From Sarcocystis neurona (taxonomy: Eukaryota; Apicomplexa; Conoidasida; Eucoccidiorida; Sarcocystidae): DNA of 64,000 bases. Under the pieces are notes generated by a model. That model made no database searches and was not told where the DNA came from. It saw nothing but the letters and a program-made list of their open reading frames with translations. A program made the translations under genes and the position numbers. The DNA lies in the NCBI GenBank assembly GCA_000727475.1, contig KL647297.1, positions 3,047,627-3,111,626 on the forward strand. Direction: 5' to 3'. The first letter of the stretch is position 1. Every line of letters starts with the position of its first letter. Below, in pieces: positions 33,043 to 46,300 of this stretch.

Positions 33043-36000
33043 TATACTCCGAGTATCACCCTGATGCTGAAAAAGAACTGAGCACCCGTAGTGAGGCCGC
33101 CTCTGTATTCAAGCGCACGCATACATAGAATAATTCGTATACTTGGGTTGCCAGGACACACGGATACGACGGAACCGCTAGAAATATTTGTCAGTGTTCG
33201 CGGGCGACCCTAATGAGTAGGGAACGTCCTGCGGTCGCAACAACCTTTGCTACGAGTTTACACACCAGGTTCCACACAAAGCATAAATATATCTAAATAT
33301 ATACGCTGGGTGTGTATTTGAACACAGATATATACAACATACAAATACGCCTATTGGTACCTGTAAGACTGCATACTTTTTACGGGAGCCCTGCGCACTT
33401 TGTTGCGGAACGAGAGAGAATAACAGGGAAAAGACGTTGACAAATCGGGTCCCTGCAGAAAACTGTTCAGACTAACCGTCTGCGTCTACTGCTGGAGAAA
33501 GGTAAAGCATGCAAACGACTATAGTGAATTAAACGCCTCTCTCTCTACATTCATATATATACCATACGAGCACATATATGAACATGCACGTTGAGAGCAG
33601 GCTATCTGCGTGTGGAAGGAAGAGCACTAGCAGATGGTTCGCTCTCTACACATTGTTTGAAACAAGCAGGTTTTTTCTGGAGGCGAGTCCTGCTGCCGGT
33701 GAAGAAATTTTGCTATAGCAAATTTACTTGTTGGGGTCGCTACGCAGCGTGTGTGCGTACCAGTTGACGACGTAGCGTTTCTGGGCCAGTGAACACGTGC
33801 TTCTCATGTCCCGAGGACGGTCGAGATAAGCGGTGCTACCGAGGAAAACACGCACGACGTTGATGGCAACCACATACCGTTTTGATATGTGAGGTCTACG
33901 GACTGTTTACGGAGAAGGAGGAGGCCACTAAAGAAAACCTTTTCTTAAAACAACTCGGCTCTCCCAACGGCGTGAGAATGCGAGAGGAAGAGCGAAATAA
34001 AAGACTGTTACGGAATGTGGATTTGACAAGGCAAAAGGCTGTCGCGTAGAAGATAGAAAGAAGCCACAAGCACCGGCGGCGTTGCGTAGCACCACTTGAT
34101 GTCCAACCATTAGCCGCTTTGCTCCTCAGCCTTCTTAATCATTACTATTAAGCATAATGCGTGGTAAAGACGCCCCGTGCGGTCCTCACATACACTTCAC
34201 AAGTCCGCACGAGGACGTCAGTCAGTCAACGCTACTTCTAGTTTGCGAATCCCTGTTACAATATGCAACAGAAGCTTGTCACTGGACGCGGAAAAATATC
34301 TCTGCTACGAACAAGAAAGGTAATTATTCCACAGAGGCGCGACACGCAAGACACAAATCACGTCTTCTAGTGCGTGCGGTGGTCTCCCGGTTGGTGAGCT
34401 AAGCACACGGCAAGGGGTTGTCTTTTACTCACTCGCGTGTTTAAAACACGTGTGTAACGCGTTCACGTAAAGTCAGAGGGAGAATTCCATTAGACGACGA
34501 TACTCCACTAACGTCCGAAGTTGCCGTGCAGGTATACGGCGTAAAGGTCTGTCAGTGAAGTCAGTTCTGCATTACGTAGTCATTTCTGTGGTGAAGACAA
34601 CAGGAATGGCGTCTGCTCGGGGACAGGCACGTAAGACAATTTTAACGGTCATGCATCCTCTTACGAGATACCCACAAAACGGCCGCTTTGGTGTGAACGC
34701 TGTCGTAACTGAGGGACGGAAGTCAGGGACGTACACACCGACCAACAGCAGTCAGTGAATATGATGGCGCATATCATGTCGAAAAGCGCACTCAAAAGCG
34801 AGCTCATACGGCAGCCGACACTATTGTGAGTGGCGCGGGAAGCTCACGGCGTCGTGATGGCAGCGGGTTGCTTTGGAAGGTTAATTCGTAACGCCCTCAT
34901 GGCCAGTTCTCGGAGACAGTTTTCCCCGAACATACAACGAAAATGCAAATGTTATTACACGTTTGCTGTGGAGAGGCACAGCCCTTATCGGAGAGACAGG
35001 AAACCTGACTGCCGGAAGGGGACGGGACATCCTGGCACTCCGCTTAGCGTCCCAGTTTTCAGGCGTACGTACTCCAGAAAATCCGTAGACACAAACAGTT
35101 TGGGCGCACGTACACCAGAGGGACCTCGAAGGCGTGATAATAGCAGCGCAGCTACCCGAATTTGGACTTGCGAGCACCGGCAGAAACATAGCGCAGTGGT
35201 GGAAGCCGCGCAGCTACCCATCTTCGCGTGTGCACGTGGCGGTGGACTGGAGCACAGGTGAATTCTTCATCCACCTGTAGTGGGGGTGTAGGTACGTTAT
35301 ATGAACTGTTGAACGGCACCACTAAAAGTACGCTTTTACGTTGAAAAGGAGACATATAGTTGTTATTCTGTGTGATGTGTCTCCTTGCCGAGTGTGGAGA
35401 AAAGAACTAAAAATGGAGCCAGGGCCCTGCACACGAGCGAAGCAGATGATTCACTCTCCCGCGTTTCCATACCTGTGCGAAGAACAGCGGTGAAACCAAA
35501 GGAGACTACGTACGCAGCATGTTACATACACGGTAGCAACGATTGAGCGCCACGTTGTTACGATGGAGGGAACACTCTCACCAAAACCGCGCAGCTAGCT
35601 GTCCTCAGGATGTGCCTGCACTGAAACGTATCAAAACTGCGCACACATGAAATAATGGAAGTTGTCGACATACAATGGCGGATGCAGTACAAGAACACTG
35701 GAAACGGGAGAGGACTTCAAGAAGGACAGGAAAATGAGTTGCTTTCTACAAGATGTAATACTGTGAAAAGATTAAAACAAGGGTTCGAACGCCAATATCC
35801 TCTGAAGCCCCGGCGCTCTGCATGCGCACAAGTACTACGTGACCTGCACGCACGTTCGTACCGCCACCCCGTTGGACACAACGAAGACAGCTGGTGTGCA
35901 CGACCAGCGTACTAGTTAGTTAATGACTAGTCGTAACTGAGACGAAATCATAATGACGTTGATAACAATGCAATGCTCGAGCAAAGCGCAATCTCCTCAT

Positions 36001-36728
36001 ACAGAGGCTAATGTTAAAACGTAAGATATGATAGGGCAAGGGAAAAGACCGAATAGAACGGAACTTGTCAAATACTGAGACACCGGGAAAATGTCTACAT
36101 GCAGAGATAAAATGACACAGTGGGAAGCGTGTACCTTAAGGATGATTTTTCCAACCTCGAGGCGCTGCCCTGAGCAGCGTGAGTACGTTTAGCAGGGGGC
36201 ATTTGAGCCGGATGTGGAACTGTCTGCACCCTTCTGTAACAAGGGCACGACATATATTTTAGCGTTCAGTGCAGTGAAATCCTCCCTCTTGAGTAACTGC
36301 GACATTGCCCATGGAATTCTACATACATCCACGAAGAGATGAATAATAGGGATCCAGCGGTTAGGCCGAAGACACCTACTGACCTGGCCAAATGTTCGCT
36401 GGAAGCAGGTATTTGTGGTGGCGTGAACGCCAAAGAGACATGACTACAGTGTTCTCGTGTACAGTTTCGCCTGCATCACAAGCAGACGGTGGTGACGCCC
36501 CCGTGTGACCCAGACAACTTGCATGATTGCTTGTAAGGTGTAGAGACACAAGCCGTAGTTCCTCCTGCTACAAATGTTATATGGAGGACGAGTTGGAAGT
36601 GTTCGGGTTGTTGGTTTTCTAATACACGTATCAGTCGCTTTAGTGGTCTGTGCATATGGACTCAAATGCGTACACCTATCTTTGTATGCGCATACACACA
36701 CCACACATACATACATACATACATGCAT

Positions 36729-36764
<36 letters not shown>

Positions 36765-36848
36765 GTCTATATTAGAAAGTCACTTTTGGATAATTGTGCG
36801 ATTATGTCCCACTTTGCCGCTTTAGGATAATGTTACCCTGTGCAGCAG

Positions 36849-37085
36849 AATAGGCAGCGGGCACAGGGCATACATTGACGTACACGTACATCTGTAGGAC
36901 CCTAGACGATACCGACCCATACATGCTACACACATATTTACACAAATATACATATGCATATATATATATATATGCACACGTGAGAGATGGTGTGTACGGC
37001 AGAAGGGGCAGCGGATGCGGGGCATATAGTGACGTACGCGCAGATCTGGAGGACCCTACACGATACCGATCCACACATGATACAC
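36849..37085 (+). repeat. Two-copy degenerate tandem repeat, about 80 bp each
   Basis: Copies at about 36849-36931 and 37003-37085 share GGCAGCGG, GGGCATA, TGACGTACRCG, ATCTG.AGGACCCTA, CACGATACCGA, CCCATACATG and TACAC. The spacing is about 155 bp and the gap is TA-rich. Confidence 0.85.
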
Positions 37086-39229
37086 GCCCTCAAAAATTTT
37101 CAGAACCGGTACGTCGGTTTCCGTTTTTCGTCCAGATCAGTACCCGCAACGTATGAAGAGGCCAAGGGCGAACGCGTAGTTTATACGTGCACTTTCGCCA
37201 TCATGAGTGCAAAACATGAAAGACACAAGCTACGAGCACGAATGCGTATGCTACTGCTCAGTTAAGTCGCAGAAGTACGGCAACGTTGGAACAGGGTGCG
37301 CTCAGCACCCAGGCAGAACCTTTGTCCCGTCTGTTTTTTCATGTGACACCAATATATGCACACGCATATAAACACGAACCACAACAAACCGCATGTATAC
37401 TTGTGTGTGTATATACGCACCCCAACAAATAGACACGTAAATGTCGCTAGGGACACATTTATACACATGTATGTATTCATCGAGAGGAAGACCAATAAAA
37501 GGGTGAACGTACGTCTATATATGTGGAGAAAGGGCTGTAAGAAAAGTGGACAATACTCGTTGAGAATCCCTCAATGCAGGACAACACGGTTTCACCAAAC
37601 AAGCAAAATTCAGGTGGAGGAAGCAATATGGTTACGTGTATATGCTACCGGGGAAGCAAAGCGGTGCGTTGATGGGTATGTGATCGTGTGTGGATCTGGC
37701 AGCCGTGAAAAACAACGTACGCTTTCGAAAAAGGTCTTCAGGGACTGTGTCACATAAAGGAGAATAGGAACTTCTGAAACAGTGCGTGTGTCACACAAGT
37801 ATGAGTAGCTAAGTATGCGACTGTGTTTCGAAGACTCAAGGTTGCTGCGTAGTGTGCGCACTTAGAAGAGGGTCGACGACCACCGCTTCCTTTAGGGAAA
37901 CAAATGCAATGCACAGTGCATTTGCACAGTGCTGGCGCTTCGCCACAAGGTTCGATACAACGTGTTGTGCACTACTTGCTCACGTTTATTTCAAAAAGGA
38001 AAAGCCACGCGCAGCTTTCGGATTGAACACAGAGTTCAGCATGAGGGAAGGGAGAAGCATTTGTGCAACACATAAAGGGAGGACTCGCACGCTTTGTGGT
38101 GCGGAGCGTGCGTTCTCTAACTGCAAGCATTCACTTCATTTGTGGATTAATTTTAGCTGCCCGACGTGGCGGAAGTACTGTCGTAACCGTCTCTTTAATG
38201 TTGGACAATACCAAAATGTACAACGTGTGCATCCGTTTCGAGTGTACACGCTATTTTACACACTTACGTTTATTTCCTTACGTGTGTGCATCTATATGTG
38301 TCCTTGCGTATGCTTACGTATGTGTTTGCTTATAGGCGAAGCACTGCGCTCAAGTAAAAGTGGAAAATATCCGCACAAGGCTGTGTGCAGGATAGGGCGA
38401 GTACACTCCTCAGAAACGCTCTTTCTGTCGGACAGGTGCTCACATAGGCGACCAGCTGCATGTTCTAGAATATCGCTGCGGCTTTTCTAAATTCCACTTC
38501 ACCTTTAAAAGCAGACGGCGGGAATGGAACACAGCCATTCACTGCACGGCGGCTCACAAACAGCAGATGAGTGTGTGTGTGTACAAATTCCCTTTCTGTT
38601 GAAAGCCGTCTACACCCGCAAAGACGCCACTGTAAGGTACATGATCTCGTTCCCACGAGAATTGGGAGCCGGACGCGCCGTGCGACTCGTTATGGTGATT
38701 TACGCTAGCTGGTGCTTGTAGTTGTTTCTCAATTGCAAGTCACCGAAGCAAAGTGCCCTATCGCTCCGTCGACAGACAGTTACGTGAATACGTTTACATG
38801 TCTTTCGGTGTACGGTGATACATCTAGATAACCTCAATAGGTATTTTACTCACAAGAAAAGTCGCTGCGCAGAGGATACCTCGTCGGGAGGTTCGTCGAA
38901 AGATACCAACTTTGCGTTTGTCCTCGTGCAAAAATTCTTAAGGTCAAATCTTCTGACTTATGTATGCAAAAATGCATCAGTAGTACACGTACGTACACAT
39001 GTTTTTACTGTTCCAAACCATACAGGGAAGCAAGCATATTGACGTGCCTGTAGGACTGTCCTTCAGCTGCCGTGTATTACTGCTATAAGCAAACAAACCC
39101 TCCCCTCCTGTCTCAATACGTGTATTACATCGCGTACTTTTGTGTATGTGTTGGCACTTTTCTTACACTGCGGTTCCGCGTTATTGTATGCTGGGTGTTA
39201 CAGTCGTACGTATCCCCATATTAGCTAGT

Positions 39230-39396
39230 TTACGCGCTAGTGTTTACAAGCACAATCTCGCCTGCTCCAGGATAATCTCCCCTCTTGAAAGCTAATTCGT
39301 ATGCTTCTTTGTAGCGAAACAGCCACACAGGCTCTCTCATTACCTCATCCAGATGCTTTCGTGTGTTAGGAGCCATAGGTAGTACTTCCGTGGTAA
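39230..39396 (-). CDS. Possible terminal exon of an unrecognised gene
   Basis: The minus frame reads VLPMAPNTRKHLDEVMREPV, then WLFRYKEAYELAFKRGDYPG and AGEIVLVNTSA before a TAA stop. The composition and order look like a real globular protein, unlike the rest of this gene-poor region. An in-frame ATG at 39375 could start a 48-residue peptide, or the segment may be a last exon. A GTAATG after LDE could be a donor. Family not recognised. Confidence 0.35.
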
Positions 39397-40659
39397 GTAT
39401 ACGCGGACGCCTTATAAACCTTAGATTCCTCTTCCTAGACACAAGACCTTCGACGCACGCCCTCGTGTTTCAAGAAGTAGCATGCGTGAGCAAAAATTCA
39501 TGTAGACGGAAGCGAATTTTCATTCCTTTAGAACAACGCCGGGGTACACGGGAGCAGTTGTTTGCCTTGAGTGCGACACCTGCTACCACAGTCTGTCTTA
39601 AGGCACTGTAGAAGACGCACTTAAAGAAGGAAGGCGTCTGCCGGCGTCGCACATGTCTATACAACGACACATCTATGCATATACACATAAACGTATACGT
39701 TGGGGGGACGTCTCGCTAACTACGTGGAGAAACAAATACCTAGGTGCATAGGAAACTTCACGACAGACGCATTTAAGCGATCTTTCGCCACGAGTAAGTG
39801 AACTCATCTGTACCAAAGTCAGGACAACTTTGCTGGAAGGAGTACCTTCCATCTAGGTAGGTAAGTAGTAGGAGGTCACAGTGGGAAACTTGACACAGCG
39901 TCTTCGTATCTGAACACTGCTTCTGTAGCAGCAGACAAACGCTGTTCTGTCGTATTTAAAAATGTACTTGGACGTGTAATACCGAGTGGTGAATTATCTG
40001 AAGTTTTAGTAGGCGTGACAAGTGGGCATCATACGCATCATTATACAGATACATATGCCTGGTGTAAAGGGGTGGTACGCACATACGTGTGCTCTTATCT
40101 CTATCACAAATGCACAGGTAATTACGGACACGGTAGAATTATGGAGAGAGAGAAAAAGAAATATGTACATAAGCAGAATGCCTGAATAAGACCTTCATCT
40201 GGGACCGAATTGCGACACACATATAAATTTGTACACAGAGCAACAGCTAGAGGAAGAATTTATGTATCCGCGGGAGTCAAGACAGGGCGTACACAGGGTA
40301 CACGTATAGGCGCTCGTGCTCTTCCACGTGTACACCTAGAAATACCCTACACTCATGCATCCTTTACCGTGCTCATGTATACATTTTCCGTAGTATCTAC
40401 TTATGTGTTCATCCATCCATCCATTTCCCGTTATGCACCATGTGTACGCACATGTATGCATATTGCAAATCTACGCAGTGGATGTGCAAATGCTTGTCTC
40501 GAACAACTGAAGCTCCATATATATCCAGAACTGTATGCAGCACGCCTTCATACTCTTTTCGGACACATGAATATTCATGACCTGCCGAAGTAGAGAAATA
40601 CACGGGACTGCTAGTAAGTGATAAAAATCTACACACTGAAGGTTTGCCTACATACACGT

Positions 40660-40815
40660 GGAACTATATCTGTATTTCTGCATGCGTACCATACTCTGTG
40701 CACACCATTATATATATGTATATATATGTATAGACATATGCATATACGCGGGTGCAGCTATACTACTGTTTCTACATGCTTATCATACTCTGTGCCCGCC
40801 ATTCATTATATATGT
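40660..40815 (+). repeat. Two-copy degenerate repeat, about 60 bp each
   Basis: Copies at about 40660-40720 and 40756-40815 share CTRTTTCT.CATGC.TA.CATACTCTGTGC, then CCATT and TATATATGTA. The period is about 95 bp. Confidence 0.8.
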
Positions 40816-42429
40816 AAATATTTGTATCGGTGTGCAGAAAAGACGCAGGGCTAGACGCCGGCTGCCTCGCATGCACTGAAGGAGAAGCCCTCGTGGATGT
40901 CTTGCGGTGTCTGCTTTCGGTTGTGAGTCTGTGGATTTCTCTTCAATATCACTTCCCTCTTCTGGCTACGGGCAATTCTTCAGAATCTTCGGTCCTTTCC
41001 TTCGTGTTGTTCAACCGGTAAAGCAAACAGGGGACCGTGCTATCGCACATTGCAACCACGCCCTGTGGCTGTGTGTATTCTCCATTTTTCCGACGCAGAG
41101 CTCCAATGTGCGGACACACACAACACGCACCATATTGCTAAATTGTCCCTTTCGGTCTTGTACCCCGTGAATAGGTTTTTCTGCTCCATAATCAGTCTTC
41201 GGCGCTGTGCGCGACACGGAGTAGACAAGTCAAGGCCATAGTAACTTACACGACTCTCGACGAAAGTGGTTTGCACGCAACATAGCAGTGAACCGGTATG
41301 TTTTGCCTTCTTTTTACTACATGAGCATATTCGTGAATCCGTACGCAAACGCACGCGCGTTTGTGTTTCTACACGCACATAAATGTGCGTGTGTGTGCAC
41401 TTGCGTAGTTGCACGTTCATGCGTTGCCTGCCGCCGCGCACACACGTCGCGTATGTAGGACGTATGGTCCAAGCGTCCTTTTCAGATACATTTTCATACA
41501 GATGCTGCCTACATTGCAGAGTCCTATCTTCACAGTTACATATAACTCCATATATGCGTACAGGACACTTGTATATATGATAGGTATGTGTCTACTCTAT
41601 GCACAGGGCTTATACGCATATACCTGTGTATCAATCACCGTCTCTATCTGTGTGTCTCTCTCCCTGTACACACAGACAGCAAAAGACCGCTCGATACGGT
41701 AAGTATATGTATACGTATCAAATGATATACAGAGACAATAAATATCTCTGCTCCCTTGCAACACAGGTGAAAAAGCCCCGCGGCTGGTGTGGCCGTGGAG
41801 CCATGCGTTCTCTTCAAATGAGCTAGTGATGGACCTTCCTTTATTTGCACATCCTGTCTGTCCTGAATAGTTACGTTCTACAATATCCCACCTTTTCCAG
41901 GGAAAGGCCTTGCATCTGTGTGTCTTATCTGCCCATAAATAGATCAAACGCGCATCTATTTATACATATGCGTACATTTGTATATAGATGGAGTTGGGTG
42001 TCTTGCGATGCTAATCCTTTTCGGAGGAGAACAGACGCTATGCTTACTCTGGTCACGCTGGTGGGTCTTTGAAGTGTACGTACACCGCCTCGCCCGTGAG
42101 TCTACTGCCCCATTATGTGTGTGCGGGCGTAGTCCTGCTGTTAATACGTCTTCGATATACGGTACCGCCGCCGTATTTTTTACTACAACGATGCTTTCTT
42201 TTATAGTTCGCCGCTCCCGTGATTTGCAGGCCTTTCTGCTGCCGGCACTGCTGTGCTTCCGGAGCGACAACTTTCTAACATCGCTGCTGACAGAACCTCC
42301 TGCCGCTCTAGGACTGCGGTCCAGATACTCTGCCTCGCTCGTCTGGCTGCTGTTGCTGCTGTGAGGGAGCCCGTGCCAAGTTTAGCTCACAGCTGCAACT
42401 GCTGCTGTTCACACTTGCCGCTGCCTCTG

Positions 42430-42705
42430 CTAAGTCGGCTCTGCTGACCTTGTTGCCCGGCTGCTGGTTCTGCCGTCTCTGAGGCACCGTGTTACTACTG
42501 GTAGGCTGCTGCTGCTGCTGCGCGCCGTAATCTGTCTACGTTCCTGCTGCTGCTGCTGCTGGCACTGATGCAGCTGCTGCGGCTCTGTCGACGCTGTTGG
42601 GCTAAAAAAGTCCGGCTCTGCAGCCTGGCAGTATCTGTGTATCGCACGGGTCTCCGGCTGGTGCAGCATCACTACCTCGCAGCTGCCCTGGTGTATGCGC
42701 ACCGC
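42430..42705 (-). CDS. Possible exon with Gln run, minus strand
   Basis: After TTGTTCGCAG the minus frame reads AVEAVRIHQGSCEVVMLHQP, then ETRAIHRYCQAAEPDFFSPT and a Gln-rich tail. CTG on the plus strand agrees with minus-strand coding in this genome. It lies just left of the large plus-strand gene and could be the last or only visible exon of a divergent neighbour. No family is recognised, and the plus strand is also open here. Confidence 0.25.
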   Translation of the reverse strand, partial: AVRIHQGSCEVVMLHQPETRAIHRYCQAAEPDFFSPTASTEPQQLHQCQQQQQQERRQITARSSSSSLPVVTRCLRDGRTSSRATRSAEPT

Positions 42706-43305
42706 TTCTACTGCTGCTGCGAACAAGAGTTTTCCACTTGTCCCCTTTTTGAATACCTGCTGCTGCAGCTGCTGTCACGTTGCTGCGGTGCCTGGTCGTC
42801 TGCTGCTGTTGCGTGTGCTGCTGCGGCTTCTTTTCTGTATCGCGGCAACTCTTTGTGAAGTGCCCTCGCGTGTGGCCACTACTGCTGCTACTCCTGCGCG
42901 TGGCTCAGTATCCACACGCTGCTGCTGCTCTTCGTGCGCTTCCCTGCGGCTGTCTAAAACTGCTGCGACTCTCTGGTTGCAGGGACGCTCCCCGGCACGC
43001 GAACATCCACCTCCCCACACCCTTAACACAGGCACCCTTGCAGATCTACACACATATGTATGTATTGTATGTATACATATATATAAGTGGTAAATGCGTG
43101 TGTATATGTATTGTTGCGTATCTATAGCAGTGCATATACATATATATATATATATGTAAATAGACGTGAGGGTTAATCTTGAATACGTATACAAGTACAT
43201 GCATGCATGCATATATATACAACGCAACCAGTTGTGTATGTATCTTCCCAAGTGTCAGGCGATGTCACTTGCGTCAGAGAGTAGGAATACGTAGAGACGG
43301 CAGGG

Positions 43306-46300
43306 ATGCGGGAGTTGTCTTGTATAAGTCTTTTCCCTTCTTCATCGTATTTGTTGCTGTTGCCTCTCCTATTCTTGTGCCCACTTTATCCTGCTGCTTG
43401 CTCTTCTGCTTTGCGGCTTCTTCCTTTCCCTGCGACAGTAGGTGAAGTAGGTCCCTTCATCTGTCTGGAGCTGCTGGACCATCCTTTTTCTTGTTGTGGT
43501 CCATCGTCTTACGCACGTCTCCGTGTTTGGGCTGCCAGTGCTGCTGCTTCTTCGCCTCCGCCTAGGCGTCTCCTCTCCCCGTCTCCACCCCACACATGCG
43601 TGAATTTGCATCCGGGACCCACACGGCCACCGGGCCGCTCCTCGAAAACTGCTGCTCGTCTCGACTTCGCGTGGCCTTCTGACGCTCCTGCTTCTTTCTG
43701 TGTGCGTCTCTGCCTCGCTGCTGCTGGCATCTGCGGCAGTTTGCCCGTCCCAGCAGAAGACCCGTGTCCTCTGTGCGGCTCCGTAGCACTGACACAATTG
43801 CCTTCTGGTGGCGTCCTGCGCCGCCAGCTCTTCGCCGCTGCGGCCACGGACAACGGCGCGACTGGTCGCCTCTCCGCATCTGCAGCAGCCCCTCCGGTGG
43901 CAGCAGCGGTCGCTGCCCCCGAACTCATCCTCTCCTGTTGTTGCATGCGGCATGCGCTTCGTCCCAACGCCGTCTCTACTAGCAAAACCTCTTTACCATG
44001 TTGTTCTCGACGGTGGTCACCTGCGAAACTGCTGTTCCCGGAGGACGGGTCTTCTCCTGCAGCAGCAGCGTCTCCCGCAGTGCTGTTGCTGCAGAAGAGC
44101 CGCGCCCCGGCTCCGTCGAGGTGGACGAGTCGGTGTGTCTGCGGCAGCCCCAGCTACAGGAGCAGCAGCAGCAGCAGCCGCGTGACCTCACGGTGCAGCG
44201 AGTCCAGCACGAGAAGCACGCACACCCGGAGCAGGAGGAAGCGAAGCAGCTCTGGGAATGAGGGCAGCCGCCTGGACCACAGCTGCATTCGTGGGGGCAG
44301 CAGAACATGGCCAGGTCACAGCGGTAGCAGCGATATTCTACGCAGCAACAGTAGCAGCAACTGCAGCAACACTGCCGGTTGGAGCAGTCGCAGCTTTGCG
44401 GACAAGGGCAGCAACAGGAGCCGCGACAGCAGCGGCGCCTTGGGGGGCAGCACAGGCAGAAGCAGTTCCGCCAACGGGACCGCCAATATTCGTCTTTCCA
44501 AAAGTGTCGGGGAAGGATCACTGCAGTGCAGGTCGTGCCTCCGCGGGAGTCGCAGCAGCACTTCGGCAGCAGAGAGGTCTGCAGCTGCTGCAGGAGAGGC
44601 GGACTGCTGCTACTGCTGCTTCGGCTTTGTGGATTGTTTTCGTTTCCGAGCCGCCCCAACTCGGCGGGCAGCGGCTCTGCTGCGGGACAGACGAATAGGC
44701 AGCTACGGCGCCGTTCAAGACACAAACGGCAGGTCGCTTTCTCTTGCATTTCTTCGCTGCAGCAGCCCTCCGCCTTCCCGCAGCGGGAGCAGCAGCTGGT
44801 GCTGGTCAGCGGCGGGGCATTGCAGCACCGACTCTGGCAGCTGCACAATCTGCCACCAAGGTCGCAGTAGACGCGAGGGTGGTCAGCGCAGAGGTGAGAC
44901 ACACACCAACCGGAGGAGCAGCGTTTTCAATCGCAGGAACGTCAGCGACTTCACCAGCAACAGCAACAGGAGACGGCGCTGCAGCAGTGCCTCGTTTCCT
45001 TCCGCACTGCGCTTGAGCAGCAACAACAGCAGCACCACTTCTGCGAGACGGAAGCAGCAGACGTTTGGCCTTTCTTTTGCGACTGGATGCCTCTACGCTG
45101 CTGCCACCATCCGTGTGAGTGTTGCAGCCGCTGGGGCCGCGATCGTCCTTCCCGCTGCTGTAAGTTCCTGTGGACCTTCGATTACTGCTGCATCTGGTGG
45201 ATCGCCCCCTGCTCGTGGTGCTGCTGCCGCGCACAGCCTGCTCGCTGCGCCGGCCTCTTGCACACGACTACTGGCCCTCCCTGCCAATGCTGTGGATACG
45301 AGCACTGCTGCTGGTGAACAGCGTTGGTCTGCTGCTGCTCCTTCGAAGGGTGACGCTGGTACTCTCCGGCCACCTGCTGGTGCGGCTTGTGTCGGTTCAC
45401 GTGCTGCTCGTCGTAGTGCGAGATTGTTGCCTGCTGCAGCTGTTTCCGCGAGGCGGAAGCCCGCAGCTTCTCGTGCTGAAGAAGACGTTTCTGCGGATGG
45501 CGTGGCAGAAGACGTTTCTTCTGCTGCTGCCACGCTGCCCGAGTACTTCCACTGGCAGCCGCCTGCGACAGCTTCACCGTCGGGCAGTCACGAGGGCGGT
45601 CTGGGGAAGAAGCGTCCCATGAGAGATGGATTGACCGAGGAAATGGAGAGACAACTCGTGGGGTATGATTTTGGCGTCCGCTATAGTTTTCCATCCGATG
45701 ATCTCTACGTGCCTGGGTTCACGCAGGCACGTCTGGCGGCCGCGATGCGGCATCACAAATCGATTGAAACGGCTACTCTTGGTGACGCTGTGGGGCCGTT
45801 TCCTCCGTCCAGAGAGGAACAGCAGCAGCGACGAAGACAGCAGCAACAGCGGGAGCGGGAGCGAAAACAGCGGCGGGAGGAGGGAGAGCCACAGCAGCAG
45901 GAAGGCGCAGGGAAGCAGCAACAGCAGCAGAGGGCAGGAGAGCCGCCGGGGGAAGAAGTGGAGAAGCAGGCAGCAGGAGCGGTGGGAGCGACACCAGCAG
46001 AAGGTGGAGCAGCAGGAGGGTGGGACGGAAGAGGACCGGCAGCTCCTGCTGCGGAAGAGAGAGAGAAGAGAATTCAAGCTGCGCTGTATGACGTGGGAGC
46101 TGCTGGTGCAGCACCAGCGACGCCGGAGGAGTTTGCTGCTGCGGAGCGACGCCGTGAGGAAAGAGAGCAGCAGCGCAGGAGGCCGGCAGACACAAGCGTC
46201 AAAAGATTTCAAGTAGATCTGCAGCTGCAGCTGCTAAACGAAGGAGTGCTGTCTCTTCTGAGCCGCGACACAAAAGCAGCACAGCCGCGAGGAGAAGCAG

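Larger units (their letters stand above)
33043..42400. other. Gene-poor region
   Basis: Nine kilobases show only short frames, AT microsatellites, an AC repeat (36746-36764) and two degenerate tandem duplications (36.85 and 40.66 kb). The best exon candidate is at 39230-39396 on the minus strand. A plus-strand frame at 34830-35261 is Arg/Ser-rich with no recognised domain. No RNA gene was recognised. Confidence 0.45.

Noticed and set aside
35770..35800. tRNA T-arm-like GGGTTCGAAC
   Set aside because: The flanking bases do not pair and no acceptor, D or anticodon stems can be placed around it.
43979..44902. Minus-strand 307-residue Cys/Ser-rich frame
   Set aside because: It is the antisense of CAG-rich plus-strand DNA; the Cys runs come from GCA/CTG triplets read out of phase, and no splice signals or domain support it.
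45574..46212. Minus-strand Leu/Ser-rich 212-residue frame
   Set aside because: Antisense of an exon with good plus-strand coding sense ([25 protein letters not shown]) and a GTGAGT donor.
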